64,000 nt of DNA. It comes from Fructobacillus fructosus KCTC 3544. GTDB taxonomy: Bacteria > Bacillota > Bacilli > Lactobacillales > Lactobacillaceae. Position 1 is the stretch's first letter; every line of letters begins with the position of its first letter. This document shows positions 27,943 to 37,103 of the stretch, one piece after another. A program made the translations under genes and the position numbers. The stretch spans positions 90,703-154,702 of the forward strand of contig NZ_JQBH01000002.1 in NCBI RefSeq assembly GCF_001438695.1, written 5' to 3'. Below the pieces are notes generated by a model. That model saw only the letters and a program-made list of their open reading frames with translations. It did no database searches and had not been told where the DNA came from.

Positions 27943-29634
27943 TTACATTTCCTTTGGTGCCTTTACCCCAAGAATGGACAAAGCCACTGTCAATGTTTCG
28001 GAGACGGCAGCCACCAAAGCAAGGCGGCCATTCTTGTTATCGTCGTCAGTCAAAATCTTAGAGTTGGCGTAGTACTTATTAAAAGCACGGGCCAAACCAA
28101 GGGCGTATTTAGCCACCACAGATGGTTCGCGATTCAAAAAGGCACGACGCACCGTTTCAGGGAAGGCATTCAAGGCCGTAATAATTTCCCAAGTGGCGGG
28201 ATCGTCCAAGTGAATCTTGTCCTGATCGACCGTTACGCCAGCCTTACGCAAAATGGACTGCGCACGCGCGTTGGTATACTGCACGTAGGGACCGGTATCG
28301 CCTTCAAAACGCACCACTTCGTCAATCTTAAAGTCAAAGTTATTCGTTCGATCGTTCATCAGATCGTGGAAGACAACGGCACCAGCACCCACTTCTTCTG
28401 CAACCTGGTCCTTGTTGGCCAAGGTAGGATTCTTTTCTTCAATTTGCTTCAAAGCCAACTCATGGGCATCGTCCAAGACGTCCTTCAACAAAACCACGTC
28501 ACCCTTACGGGTCGACATTTTCTTACCGTTAAAGGTAATCAACCCGAATGGAATGTGTTCAACGTCATCTGCCCATGGCAAATCGAGGAGTGACAAAACA
28601 GCCTTCAATTGCTGGAAGTGCTCGCGCTGTTCACCACCAACGACATAGAGAGACTTGGCGAAATGATAGGTATCCTTACGGTACATGGCTGCTGCCAAAT
28701 CACGGGTCATGTAGAGCGTGGCCCCATCGTAACGCTTAATCATGGCAGGCGTCAGGTTTTCGTTAACAGGTGACAAATCAACGATTTGTGCCCCTTCCGA
28801 CTCCTTTAAGAGATGCTTATCCTCCAATGCCTTGACAACGCGGTCCATCTTATCGTTATAGAAGGCTTCCCCGTTATATGAATCAAAGGTGATGCCCAAA
28901 CGATCGTAAATTTCAGTAAATTCCTTTAATGACTCTTCACGGAACCATGACCAAAGCTTGTGCGCTTCTGGATCACCATCTTCCAGCTTCTTAAACCAAG
29001 CGCGTCCTTCGTCGTCCAACGCTGGGTTTTCCTTGGCTTTTTCGTGGAACTCCACGTAATACTTCAGCAATGTCCCGATGGGATCTGCCTTCACTTCCGC
29101 TTCGGAACCCCAAGTCTTGTAGGCATAAATCAGCTTTCCGAACTGCGTTCCCCAATCACCCAGGTGGTTGATTTTAACTGGCTTGTAACCATTTTTAGCG
29201 GACAAGTTGGCCAGTGCATTTCCAATAACCGTTGAACGAAGGTGGCCCATCGACATTGGCTTGGCAATGTTAGGCGATGACATGTCGAGCGCAATCGTCT
29301 GCCCCTTCCCATCGCTGTTTTCACCGTAGTTCATGCCGGCTTTCAAAACCTTTGTCAACGTTTCGGCCGTTACCTGCTTCTTATCTAAGAAGAAGTTAAT
29401 GTAGGGACCCGTTGCCACGACTTTTTCGAAGGCGGACTGGTCGATTTGTTCAACCAAATCAGCCGCAATCATTTGGGGCGCTTTTTTCAATACCTTTGCC
29501 AACGTAAAAGTCGGAAAGGCTAAATCCCCCATTTTATGGTCTTTTGGTGCTTCCACCTTATTGAAAATTTCTTCCGTTGTTAAATCCGGTAGAACCGCCT
29601 GCAAGGCGGTCACTACTGCCGTTTTTTCTGCCAT
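27943..29634 (-). CDS. argS: arginyl-tRNA synthetase
   Basis: Charges tRNA-Arg; class I synthetase, 563 aa from the ATG at 29632-29634 after GAAAGGGACG. The HIGH-like motif is SSPNIAKPMSMGHLRS. The KMSKS-like motif reads KKMSTRKG. The DALR anticodon-binding C-terminus (ARAFNKYYANSKIL) is intact. Controlled by the T-box leader just upstream. Confidence 0.97.
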   Translation of the reverse strand: MAEKTAVVTALQAVLPDLTTEEIFNKVEAPKDHKMGDLAFPTFTLAKVLKKAPQMIAADLVEQIDQSAFEKVVATGPYINFFLDKKQVTAETLTKVLKAGMNYGENSDGKGQTIALDMSSPNIAKPMSMGHLRSTVIGNALANLSAKNGYKPVKINHLGDWGTQFGKLIYAYKTWGSEAEVKADPIGTLLKYYVEFHEKAKENPALDDEGRAWFKKLEDGDPEAHKLWSWFREESLKEFTEIYDRLGITFDSYNGEAFYNDKMDRVVKALEDKHLLKESEGAQIVDLSPVNENLTPAMIKRYDGATLYMTRDLAAAMYRKDTYHFAKSLYVVGGEQREHFQQLKAVLSLLDLPWADDVEHIPFGLITFNGKKMSTRKGDVVLLKDVLDDAHELALKQIEEKNPTLANKDQVAEEVGAGAVVFHDLMNDRTNNFDFKIDEVVRFEGDTGPYVQYTNARAQSILRKAGVTVDQDKIHLDDPATWEIITALNAFPETVRRAFLNREPSVVAKYALGLARAFNKYYANSKILTDDDNKNGRLALVAAVSETLTVALSILGVKAPKEM

Positions 29635-29639
29635 CGTTT

Positions 29640-29840
29640 CGTCCCTTTCAATGTTTAAAAGCAGGACCCATCTCGACATATCTGAAGAGACGAGCCCTGC
29701 CCGCGGTACCACTCTAATAGTTAGCATGGCCAACCACTTTTGTTTATCAAATTGTTTCAGAAAAAGTGGCGCGGGTCAGGGGCAAGCCTTGACTCACACT
29801 ACCGCCAAGGTCACTGGATGCTAGCCATCCTGCCTTCTTC
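29640..29840 (-). promoter_or_regulatory. T-box leader of argS
   Basis: The minus strand carries AGAG-TGGTACCGCGG, then CTCGTCTCT, the standard antiterminator. The alternative terminator GCAGG...CCTGC is followed by TTTTA. The TGGT variable base pairs with A73. The 5' half forms GGATG/CATCC and CCTTG/CAAGG hairpins inside GGCAGG/CTTGCC. A CGC triplet in GACCCGCGCC could be the Arg specifier, but I cannot place it in a specifier loop with certainty. Confidence 0.8.
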
Positions 29841-29845
29841 TTTTT

Positions 29846-30094
29846 CTATTCTTCTTCAGCCGGTGCTTCCTGAATCACTTCCACATCAGCCATCCGAACG
29901 ACTCCCCGGTGATTCATTTCGTTAACCGTGGGTTGGTCTGCTGGATCGTTTTCAATGATTTCGACAAGCAGTGCGTTGTCGTAAACCTTCTCGACTTTGC
30001 CAGTAAAGGGCTTTTCCAAGTTTCCGTAGGCTGGTGCCAAAAGCACATCCCCCACGTGATACTTAGCTGCTTGTTCTTCGTCTGTCTTTGCCAT
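29846..30094 (-). CDS. DUF2187/YkvS-like small protein
   Basis: 82 aa, acidic, no membrane segment. Central KOW-like strands (VGDVLLAPAYGNLEKPFTGKV, KVYDNALLVEII) and an Asn-His-Arg block (VNEMNHRGVVRMADVEV) resemble DUF2187. The C-terminal tail is APAEEE. GGAGG precedes the ATG. Between coaBC and the argS leader. Function unknown. Confidence 0.7.
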   Translation of the reverse strand: MAKTDEEQAAKYHVGDVLLAPAYGNLEKPFTGKVEKVYDNALLVEIIENDPADQPTVNEMNHRGVVRMADVEVIQEAPAEEE

Positions 30095-30138
30095 GAAAGC
30101 CTCCGATTCCTTATTAGAAACTAATTATACCACAATTC

Positions 30139-31386
30139 TTATCTATCTAGTATGGTAACCAAATGGGCAATGATGTCTTGGGCAACCGCTTGCTTAGACT
30201 TTGGACCAATCGATACCGGTTCCTGTCCTTCTTGAATAAGCGTTACCTGGTTACTATCCTTATCAAAGCCGGCTTGCGGAGCCGTTACATCGTTGGCAAC
30301 AATCATGTCCGCATGCTTGGAAGCCAACTTCTTTTCAGCATTTGCCAAAAGATTTTGGGTCTCGGCAGCAAAGCCAATAACCACCTGTCCGGCTTTCTTT
30401 TCTTGACCAACTGTCTTTAGGATGTCCGGATTTTGAATCAAATCAAGCACAAGGTGCTCATCTGGTTGGCTCTTTTTCACCTTTTGTTCAAAGGGATTGG
30501 CCAATGCATAATCCGACACAGCCGCTGCCCCAATAAAGGCATCAGCCGTCGGCATGGCCTTCTGAACCGCTGAAAGCATCTCTTTTGCAGAAGGTGCATA
30601 AACGAAATGAATGGCTGGTGAGTAAGGTCGTTTCGTCGCAGCAACTAACGTTACCTCTGCTCCTGCTGCAAGCGCTGCTTCAGCTAAGGCGTAGCCCATC
30701 TTTCCAGACGAACGATTCGTTAAATAACGGACTGGATCAATGGCTTCCTTTGTCCCACCGGCTGTTACCACAACTTGTCGACCAGCAAGTGGCCGCTTGT
30801 GAACTAGCGCCTGCTCGGCACTTAGTTCCTCCAGGGCCTGTGTAGTGGCCGTCATAATTTCTGACAATGCAGCCAAACGGCCCTTGGCCGCATACCCTTC
30901 CGCTAGAAAACCAGTTTCGGGGCCCACCACTTGCCACCCGTCTTTTCGGAGCGTTTCCAAATTGCGCTGGGTGGCTGGGTTGGCATACATCTGGTCGTTC
31001 ATGGCGGGTGCCAGTACTTTGACCGGGGCGGTGGCAGCCATGATGGTTTCGGTCAAGACATTATCAGCCAGACCATTCGCGACTTTGGCCAGCGTGTTAG
31101 CAGTGGCTGGTGACAGTACCAACGCATCCGCCCAACGTCCCAAGGCAACGTGCTCAACGGCGGAAGATTCACCCTGTTTGGCGTCAGTCAGCACGGCTTC
31201 TTTTGATAAAATGGCCAGGGTCTTTGCTGATATAAAGGTTTCAGCCGCCTTAGTCATCAAGACTTTCACAGTCGCTCCAGCCTTAACGTAGAGACGGACC
31301 AGTTCGGCAGCCTTATAGGCAGCAATGCCACCCGTCACCGCAAGTAAGATTTTTTTATTTGTCAAAGGCTGTTCCATACTAGGCAT
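30139..31386 (-). CDS. coaBC: bifunctional phosphopantothenoylcysteine synthetase/decarboxylase
   Basis: Two consecutive steps of coenzyme A synthesis; 415 aa. The N-terminal flavin decarboxylase has LAVTGGIAAYKAAELV and the PAMNDQMYANP block. The C-terminal synthetase has VVTAGGTKEAIDPVRYLTN and NRSSGKMGYALAEAA. I place the start at 31384-31386. This ATG lies inside the last codons of murE (overlap 8 bases) and is preceded by GAAGGA. The two genes should be translationally coupled. Confidence 0.96.
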   Translation of the reverse strand: MPSMEQPLTNKKILLAVTGGIAAYKAAELVRLYVKAGATVKVLMTKAAETFISAKTLAILSKEAVLTDAKQGESSAVEHVALGRWADALVLSPATANTLAKVANGLADNVLTETIMAATAPVKVLAPAMNDQMYANPATQRNLETLRKDGWQVVGPETGFLAEGYAAKGRLAALSEIMTATTQALEELSAEQALVHKRPLAGRQVVVTAGGTKEAIDPVRYLTNRSSGKMGYALAEAALAAGAEVTLVAATKRPYSPAIHFVYAPSAKEMLSAVQKAMPTADAFIGAAAVSDYALANPFEQKVKKSQPDEHLVLDLIQNPDILKTVGQEKKAGQVVIGFAAETQNLLANAEKKLASKHADMIVANDVTAPQAGFDKDSNQVTLIQEGQEPVSIGPKSKQAVAQDIIAHLVTILDR

Positions 31387-32914
31387 GAAAAGTTCCTTCT
31401 TTAAGTTCTTGTTGGCAGTTTTTGACGACCGCAAAATCGCCAATATAGGGAGTGTCAATACCATTTACCTTCTGATATGGGTCTTCTCCCTTACCCGCAA
31501 CGACGACCAGGTCATTCGGTCCTGCTAGCGCAACCGCCTCATGGATGGCCTGAATCCGATCCATTTGATAGTGGATGGTCACAGCTGGATTGGTAATGGC
31601 CGAGGCAATTGTCTGACAAATGTCTTCTGGCTTTTCAAAGGCCGGGTCATCGGCTGTCAAGACCACCTGGTCCGCTTGCTTCGATAAGACTTTGGCAAAG
31701 TCTAACCGACGGGAAACACCCTTGTTACCGGGTGCGCCCAAGACCACAATGACTTGTCCTTCTGGCGACTGCCCCTTGGCAAAAGCCAAAAGGGCGTTCA
31801 AGGAAGCAAAGTTATGGGCGTAGTCAACAAAGGCCACCCCGTGCCCAGGCAAAACCATGGAGAGCATTCGACCAGGAATCGTGACCTCATCGAGCCCCTT
31901 TTTCATATCGTCGTACTTGGCACCGGCTAAAGCCGTCATCATCAACGCCGCCGTTGCGTTCTCCTCGTTAAAGTCACCAGGCAGGTTCAAACGATACGAA
32001 CCGTTCAATTCAACTAAAGCCGGTTCTTTCACCAGGACCTCAGCCGTAAAATACGAATCATGTAATTCAGATTTGTCGGAATGAAAGGCAACCGTTGGGG
32101 TTAAGTCCGGTAACTGGCTGGCCGCCCCCTGTCGATTAAAAGTCAACACTTGATTGTGCTTCCGAGCAGCCCGCTGATGGATTTCGGCAAAATGATCCAT
32201 GCCAGCGTTTAAAATCACCTGATCGGAGTGGTCCAATAGCATTTCTTTATGGGCTAGGTAGTCCTCAAAAGTCGGATGCTCGTTCGGACCAATGTGGTCT
32301 GGCGAAATATTGAGAAAAGCACCAACGTTGTAGCGCAACCCGTACACCCGGTTCTTCAGGTAAGCTTGCGAGGAAACCTCCATCACCAAGTGGGTCATCC
32401 CCTTTTTAACAGCCCGAGCCATGTCCTTGTATAGTTCGTAGGATTCGGGGGTCGTTAAATCGGATTTCTTACTGTCTTCGGGGTTGGGTCCAACAATCCG
32501 GTTCACGGTCGAAAAGAGTGCGGTCTTCCCGTCAGTGGCTTCCTTCAAAATATTATAGGCAAAATAAGCCGCCGTTGTTTTCCCCTTGGTCCCGGTAAAG
32601 GCACCAATCCAGAGCTTTTGGTTAGGATAGTCGAAAAACGCAGCCGAAAGAACCGCTAAGGCTTTTTGCGTATCCGTCACTAGCCAAAGAGGCACGTCCA
32701 GTCCGAGGTCTTTCGTTGCCACCAGTCCGGTCACACCCTGGACGCCGTCTAAATAGGCTGCCTTAAAGGCTCCTTTGGCAACAAAGAGGGTGTTTTCCTT
32801 TACTCGCCTCGAATCATAGTGTAAAAAGTCAAAAACCTGTTCCGAAACCGGTTCTTGAACCAATAAATTCTGTTCCTCTAAGAGGGTCGTTACTTGTTTT
32901 GAAGATAATTTCAT
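31379..32914 (-). CDS. murE: UDP-N-acetylmuramoyl-tripeptide synthetase, L-lysine type
   Basis: Adds the third stem-peptide residue in peptidoglycan synthesis; Mur ligase, 511 aa. ATP loop GTKGKTTAAYF, carbamylated-Lys region, and SGRML-like IPGRMLSM are present. The specificity loop reads DDPAFE in place of the DNPR of diaminopimelate enzymes, pointing to L-lysine. The start at 32912-32914 lies only 9 bases from a TATAAT on the coding strand, so the leader is almost absent. Earlier in-frame codons exist (ATG at 32942-32944) but would sit in the promoter. Confidence 0.93.
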   Translation of the reverse strand: MKLSSKQVTTLLEEQNLLVQEPVSEQVFDFLHYDSRRVKENTLFVAKGAFKAAYLDGVQGVTGLVATKDLGLDVPLWLVTDTQKALAVLSAAFFDYPNQKLWIGAFTGTKGKTTAAYFAYNILKEATDGKTALFSTVNRIVGPNPEDSKKSDLTTPESYELYKDMARAVKKGMTHLVMEVSSQAYLKNRVYGLRYNVGAFLNISPDHIGPNEHPTFEDYLAHKEMLLDHSDQVILNAGMDHFAEIHQRAARKHNQVLTFNRQGAASQLPDLTPTVAFHSDKSELHDSYFTAEVLVKEPALVELNGSYRLNLPGDFNEENATAALMMTALAGAKYDDMKKGLDEVTIPGRMLSMVLPGHGVAFVDYAHNFASLNALLAFAKGQSPEGQVIVVLGAPGNKGVSRRLDFAKVLSKQADQVVLTADDPAFEKPEDICQTIASAITNPAVTIHYQMDRIQAIHEAVALAGPNDLVVVAGKGEDPYQKVNGIDTPYIGDFAVVKNCQQELKEGTFHA

Positions 32915-32923
32915 AATACCTTG

Positions 32924-32932
32924 ATTATAGCA
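32924..32932 (-). promoter_or_regulatory. extended -10 promoter at the murE start
   Basis: Minus strand TGC-TATAAT, 9 bases before the chosen ATG. Expected transcription start is 2-4 bases before the start codon. A TTGCAA lies further upstream but with a 20-bp spacer. Confidence 0.6.
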
Positions 32933-32965
32933 TAGGATGGTCATCCTCATTGCAAACACTCAACC

Positions 32966-32992
32966 AAAAAAGGCCCAGTCACTGACTGGGCC
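32966..32992 (-). terminator. terminator of the antiporter gene
   Basis: GGCCCAGTCA/TGACTGGGCC stem followed by six T on the minus strand, about 25 bases after the stop codon. Confidence 0.9.
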
Positions 32993-33017
32993 TCACAGCC
33001 GTTTATCAAAAGTTCAA

Positions 33018-34154
33018 TCAACGCTTGAGCATTGGCTTTAAGGCAATCGGTGTAAAAATGGTGGTCAATAAGATCACCAGTACCATTGCCGCGTAAACAT
33101 CAGCTTTCAACAAATGAGCCGCTAATGCCAAGTTAGCAATCACTAAAGCCATTTCCCCACGAGAAACCATGCCAACGCCAACAATGTAAGCAGGTCTTTT
33201 GGCCATCCCCGTTAGTCGAGCACCCAACACCGGGCCAACAAACTTTGTCACAATGGCTAATACGGTGAGCAAAATGATCAACCAAAGGTGTTTTTCTTGA
33301 CCGGTCCAACTGACTTTCAACCCGATATTGACAAAGAAAATGGGGATAAATAAAACGTTGCCGAGGATTGTGATACCGTGTTCAACTCCCTCATGGACTG
33401 GTAAACGAGAAAAAAGCAGACCCAGCAGGAAGGCCACGATGGCACCGGAAAGTCCTAGTTCTTCTGCAAAGTATGCAGAAAAGAGAATCAGAGAAAACAC
33501 AACCGTCACCACCATGGCCGGATGAGCCACCTTGGTTAAAACAGCGATGACTTTTGGCAAGGCCCAGTAAAGGAAAAGTAACAAAGCAGCGAGATAAGCG
33601 AGCATCAAAAAGACCGTCAGTCCCAAGCCCATGTGTTGGCCGCCCCCTAAACCAAAAGTCGTCTCGAAGACAGTCCACATCAGTACTGCCAGCAAATCAT
33701 CAATCACCGCCGCCCCAAGAATGGTTGTGCCCGCTTCTGATTTAATCTGCTTATACTCAGTTAAAATTTGTGCCGTTATGGAGACCGAGGTTGCCGAAAA
33801 CAAGACACCCCAAAGTAGCGCCTGCTCGTTACCATAGCCGAGTAAATGTCCAAAAACAAAGAAAACGGTAAAGGGTGTCACCACGCCCGCTAAAGCGACG
33901 GAAAAGGACTGCTTAAAGTGCTTCTTGAGCAAGTCAACGTCCGATTCAATTCCCGCTAAGAACATCAGCAACAAAACCCCAATTTCGGCCCAGTGATCCG
34001 TTACCTGACTCGCTGAAAGGAAGGCAAAACCGGCTGGTCCAATCAATAGCCCTGCTCCAATTTGACCAACGACACCTGGTAGGCCGATTCTTTCGGCCAA
34101 CCAGCCACAGAACAATGCGGCAAAAAGCATGCTTGCAAGCGTCACTTCAGACAT
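33018..34154 (-). CDS. NapA-type cation:proton antiporter (CPA2)
   Basis: 378 aa, hydrophobic throughout with about 12 membrane segments. Sequences typical of CPA2 include GQIGAGLLIGPAGF near the start, LLMFLAGIESDVDLL, and GAAVIDDLLAVLMW with the paired Asp residues of the ion site. Length matches Enterococcus NapA. Two ATG codons are adjacent; the second (34152-34154) is 5 bases from GGAGG and preferred. Exchanges Na+ or K+ for protons. Its leader contains an attenuator-like structure. Confidence 0.88.
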   Translation of the reverse strand: MSEVTLASMLFAALFCGWLAERIGLPGVVGQIGAGLLIGPAGFAFLSASQVTDHWAEIGVLLLMFLAGIESDVDLLKKHFKQSFSVALAGVVTPFTVFFVFGHLLGYGNEQALLWGVLFSATSVSITAQILTEYKQIKSEAGTTILGAAVIDDLLAVLMWTVFETTFGLGGGQHMGLGLTVFLMLAYLAALLLFLYWALPKVIAVLTKVAHPAMVVTVVFSLILFSAYFAEELGLSGAIVAFLLGLLFSRLPVHEGVEHGITILGNVLFIPIFFVNIGLKVSWTGQEKHLWLIILLTVLAIVTKFVGPVLGARLTGMAKRPAYIVGVGMVSRGEMALVIANLALAAHLLKADVYAAMVLVILLTTIFTPIALKPMLKR

Positions 34155-34176
34155 CATTTCCTCCTTTTAACCAATT

Positions 34177-34270
34177 AAAAAAGTCGTACCAAAAACTTAC
34201 CTAACTCCCCCGTTAGGTAAATCCTTGAGTACGACCTCAACCAAAGTTCAATTCAATTAATTTCAGTATA
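34177..34270 (-). promoter_or_regulatory. candidate attenuator leader upstream of napA-like gene
   Basis: An extended -10 (TGGTATACT, -10 hexamer at 34265-34270) precedes about 100 nt. GTCGTAC (34229-34235) can pair with GTACGAC (34183-34190) ahead of six T, a terminator. Nested within it is TTACCTAAC/GTTAGGTAA (34197-34220). The same GTCGTA can instead be the loop of TTGAG/CTCAA (34225-34240), which would block the terminator. Two exclusive folds imply regulated readthrough. No known riboswitch class recognised. It may alternatively be only the terminator of the upstream dihydrouridine synthase gene. Confidence 0.5.
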
Positions 34271-34282
34271 CCATAAACCCTT

Positions 34283-35308
34283 TTAGCGGTCCTCGTTCTT
34301 CACTAGGCTGCCCACATGTTCGGCCAAAATCGCCCGTACTTCCTCGGTCGAGTGCGTCGTCATTAGTAGTTGACGTAACTGTGAAGCGTGGGCAAAACCA
34401 CGGAGATAAATCTTAAAGTAACGCTTGAGGGCTTCAAAGTGTTTAGGCGTCACGGTTTTGGTGACCTCATCAAACAAATCCAGTTGCAACTCGAGCAAGG
34501 CGATGGACTCAGACAATTGGTGCTCTTTTGGTTCATGATTGAAGGCGTATGGATCTTCTAAGACACCCCTTCCAATCATAATGCCGTCAACACCCGGGTG
34601 CTCAGCGGCCAGTTCCAGTCCTTGTTGATAGTTCTTAATATCCCCATTAATTTGCAACAGGGTATTTGGTGCCAGTTCATCCCGCATTGCAATAATATCG
34701 TCAATTAATTCGAAGTGGGCATCCGCCTTGGACATTTCCTTCCGTGTACGCAAATGAATCGTCAAAACCTGAACGTCGGCCTTCAGAATGGTCTCAAGCC
34801 ACTCATGGTACTCGTCGACTTTGTAAAAGCCTAGACGTGTCTTAACAGAAACGGGTAATCCCGATTCCTTCGCTGCTTCAATCAATTCCAGGGCGCGATC
34901 GGGATGACGAATCAAATCCGAACCAGAGGAATTCTTAATCACCGTACCATCCGGACAACCCATGTTGATGTCGACGGCTTCATAACCCATTTCAGGTAGC
35001 AACTTCGCAGCCCCAGCAATGGCTTCAGGAGTCGATCCCCAAATTTGCGCAATGGGCATCTGCTCTCCTGGCGCTACCGCCAAACGGCCTTGAATGGAAA
35101 ACTTAGCTTCCGGATGAACCATTGAGGCTGCGTTCGTAAACTCCGTGTAGTAGACATCCGGTCCCCCTGCTTTCGCAACAACTCGGCGAAAAATGGTATC
35201 GGTGACCGCTTCCATGGGCGCCATGGAAAAGAACGGACGAGGATTCCCCTTTTCATCCACTGCATCATCAACAATTTTTTGCCAGTAAGCTGACTTTGCC
35301 TGTCGCAT
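34283..35308 (-). CDS. tRNA-dihydrouridine synthase
   Basis: FMN enzyme reducing uridines in the tRNA D-loop; 341 aa from the ATG after GAAGGAGTGC. MAPMEAVTDTIFRRVV, the active-site Cys in VDINMGCPDG, and SVKTRLG are visible. Also present are LTIHLRTR and IMIGRGVLEDPYAF. Belongs to the DusB/DusC-like bacterial group; which uridine it modifies is not deducible. Confidence 0.93.
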   Translation of the reverse strand: MRQAKSAYWQKIVDDAVDEKGNPRPFFSMAPMEAVTDTIFRRVVAKAGGPDVYYTEFTNAASMVHPEAKFSIQGRLAVAPGEQMPIAQIWGSTPEAIAGAAKLLPEMGYEAVDINMGCPDGTVIKNSSGSDLIRHPDRALELIEAAKESGLPVSVKTRLGFYKVDEYHEWLETILKADVQVLTIHLRTRKEMSKADAHFELIDDIIAMRDELAPNTLLQINGDIKNYQQGLELAAEHPGVDGIMIGRGVLEDPYAFNHEPKEHQLSESIALLELQLDLFDEVTKTVTPKHFEALKRYFKIYLRGFAHASQLRQLLMTTHSTEEVRAILAEHVGSLVKNEDR

Positions 35309-35404
35309 AAGCACTCCTTCGTGGCCATTAGCCAAACGTAAAATTAACCTTTATATTTTAGCACGCTTTCAAGTTCCCGACAAAGTCACTGCCTAGACCG
35401 ATAC

Positions 35405-35434
35405 AAAAAAGCCCACAAAAATTGTGGACTTTCT
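35405..35434 (-). terminator. terminator of bioY-birA-rdgB
   Basis: AGTCCACAA/TTGTGGGCT stem then six T on the minus strand, 5 bases after the rdgB stop. Confidence 0.85.
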
Positions 35435-35438
35435 GATC

Positions 35439-36038
35439 TTAGTGTTGCAATTGTTGGACCAAGGCAGTTAGCGTACGTGCCCGATCGTGATAATGAACGG
35501 CCTCTGTCAATGGCATCTCGGATAACGTTTTACCGTTTTCAGCCAACAGAAGATCCGTCAAACCACCCAGGTCCGGACCGCCAACCGGAGTCCGAGTTAG
35601 CACGACCCCACCCCGACAAGCAGCCACGGTGATTTCGCCAGTGGGCGAACAAGCCGCCATGGTTGATAAGAGATAGGCCCCTCGTTTTTCAGCTGGAATA
35701 TTCGCATAAAGATCGAGTAAATAGGCATTTTCTTCCTGAATACCCTTCAGACCCAGCGCTTTAAATTCGCGGGCCGCCTTTACGCCAAAACGTTCCGGAA
35801 AGGCCTCCAGAAAGAAGGCCGTGTCATCAGCCAAAATCCAGTCATCGGGCAAGAACTGGTGGATAAAAGCAGCCTTCCCCCGGGCATTGCTCTCCTGGTC
35901 CGTTTCGCTCTCTGGTGGAAAAGTCAATTTCTCACCCAAGACAGTCCGATAAGAAACAATTTCATGTCCCAAAACCTTGGCTAACTTTGTTAACTCCCGA
36001 GTTTTGGCTTCGTTATTTGATGCAAAGATAAAACGCAT
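35439..36038 (-). CDS. RdgB/HAM1 non-canonical purine NTP pyrophosphatase
   Basis: Hydrolyses ITP/XTP to keep damaged purines out of nucleic acids; 199 aa. FIFASNNEAKTRELTKLA at the N-terminus, WILADDTAFFLEAF and the Arg-Ala motif region are present. I chose the ATG at 36036-36038 because AGGAG lies 9 bases upstream; the earlier ATG touches the ribosome-binding site. The family's SGL motif is replaced by DDTAFF, so it is a divergent member. Third gene of bioY-birA-rdgB. Confidence 0.75.
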   Translation of the reverse strand: MRFIFASNNEAKTRELTKLAKVLGHEIVSYRTVLGEKLTFPPESETDQESNARGKAAFIHQFLPDDWILADDTAFFLEAFPERFGVKAAREFKALGLKGIQEENAYLLDLYANIPAEKRGAYLLSTMAACSPTGEITVAACRGGVVLTRTPVGGPDLGGLTDLLLAENGKTLSEMPLTEAVHYHDRARTLTALVQQLQH

Positions 36039-36050
36039 ATTGACCATCTC

Positions 36051-37079
36051 CTAAAGATTCAGGTTCTCATACAATTTTACCTTGGTCACCTCACCAGCGT
36101 AAAGCGTTTTTTTCTCGCCATTGTCTAACAAGAGTTCCAAACCGGCCTGATTCGAAATGCCTGTCACTTCTCCTGACAGGATTTCTTGTCCCACTTGAAT
36201 CGACACTCGCTGACCAATCAGAAAAGAGCGCTTGCGATAATCAGCCAAGAAAGTACCATCTTGGTAGCCATTATTCATGTCAATTAATGCCAACGTTAAG
36301 CGTGCCAGCAAGAAGTTCAAATCAATGGTTGTTGAAGGATCATCAAGAACAGCCATGGCTTTTTGCTGGATCTCTTCAGGATAATCAGCCGGTAAAATGT
36401 TCACAAAGAAGCCCAACACCAAGGCGTTATATTGTTGCCGCTCCATGTCAAAGACTGCTTCGGTAATGATTCCACCGACTTTATGCCCCTTCACAATTAA
36501 ATCGTTCACCCACTTTAATTGGACATTCAGTCCAGGAAAAGTCTCTTCCAGAACCTGTGCAATGATGGCCGCCGCCGACGTTGTCAACAGACTGGCAATC
36601 ATTGGTTTTTCAGGGTTGACCGGTAACGACAACGAAATGTAAAGGCCCCTGTCCTTGGGGGCAAAGAAAGCCCGACCCCGTCGTCCGTATCCGGCACCCA
36701 TTGTACGGGCAGTGAAAATCGAAGGGTTTTGTCCGGGGTGCTTCGCCAGATAATCCTTGGCGTAAGTTTGTGTTGACCCGACCTCATCAAAGACACGAAT
36801 GGCATCAAAAGCCTGCTGTCCCTGACTCAGCTTTCCCAAGTACTTTTGCACAACCTGTTCGCTCACATGGTCAGAAGAAAGGTAGGCGTAACCAGTTTTT
36901 TTCTTGGAGACGATTCGGTGCCCCTCTTTTTGCAAGGTCTTAATGGCCTTCCAAACCGATTCTCGAGACACACCCAAATCACTCGCCAACTGGTCACCAG
37001 AAACGTAACGGCCGACATGGTCCAAAAGATCATCAAGAACCAAGTATTTGGTGGCTGTTTTTTTCTTTTCTTGATCCAT
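36051..37079 (-). CDS. birA: biotin-[acetyl-CoA-carboxylase] ligase / biotin repressor BirA
   Basis: 342 aa. N-terminal winged helix (VSGDQLASDLGVSRESVWKAI) at about residues 22-42, so it can bind DNA. Central ligase domain with STQTYAKDYL, GAGYGRRGRAFF and the KWVNDLIVKGHKVGGI block (in pieces). C-terminal SH3-like domain ends in TLYAGEVTKVKLY. It biotinylates acetyl-CoA carboxylase and represses biotin uptake. Encoded directly after bioY behind a BirA operator, hence likely autoregulated. Confidence 0.95.
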   Translation of the reverse strand: MDQEKKKTATKYLVLDDLLDHVGRYVSGDQLASDLGVSRESVWKAIKTLQKEGHRIVSKKKTGYAYLSSDHVSEQVVQKYLGKLSQGQQAFDAIRVFDEVGSTQTYAKDYLAKHPGQNPSIFTARTMGAGYGRRGRAFFAPKDRGLYISLSLPVNPEKPMIASLLTTSAAAIIAQVLEETFPGLNVQLKWVNDLIVKGHKVGGIITEAVFDMERQQYNALVLGFFVNILPADYPEEIQQKAMAVLDDPSTTIDLNFLLARLTLALIDMNNGYQDGTFLADYRKRSFLIGQRVSIQVGQEILSGEVTGISNQAGLELLLDNGEKKTLYAGEVTKVKLYENLNL

Positions 37080-37103
37080 AAAACTCTCCGTTAATAAGTA
37101 TAC

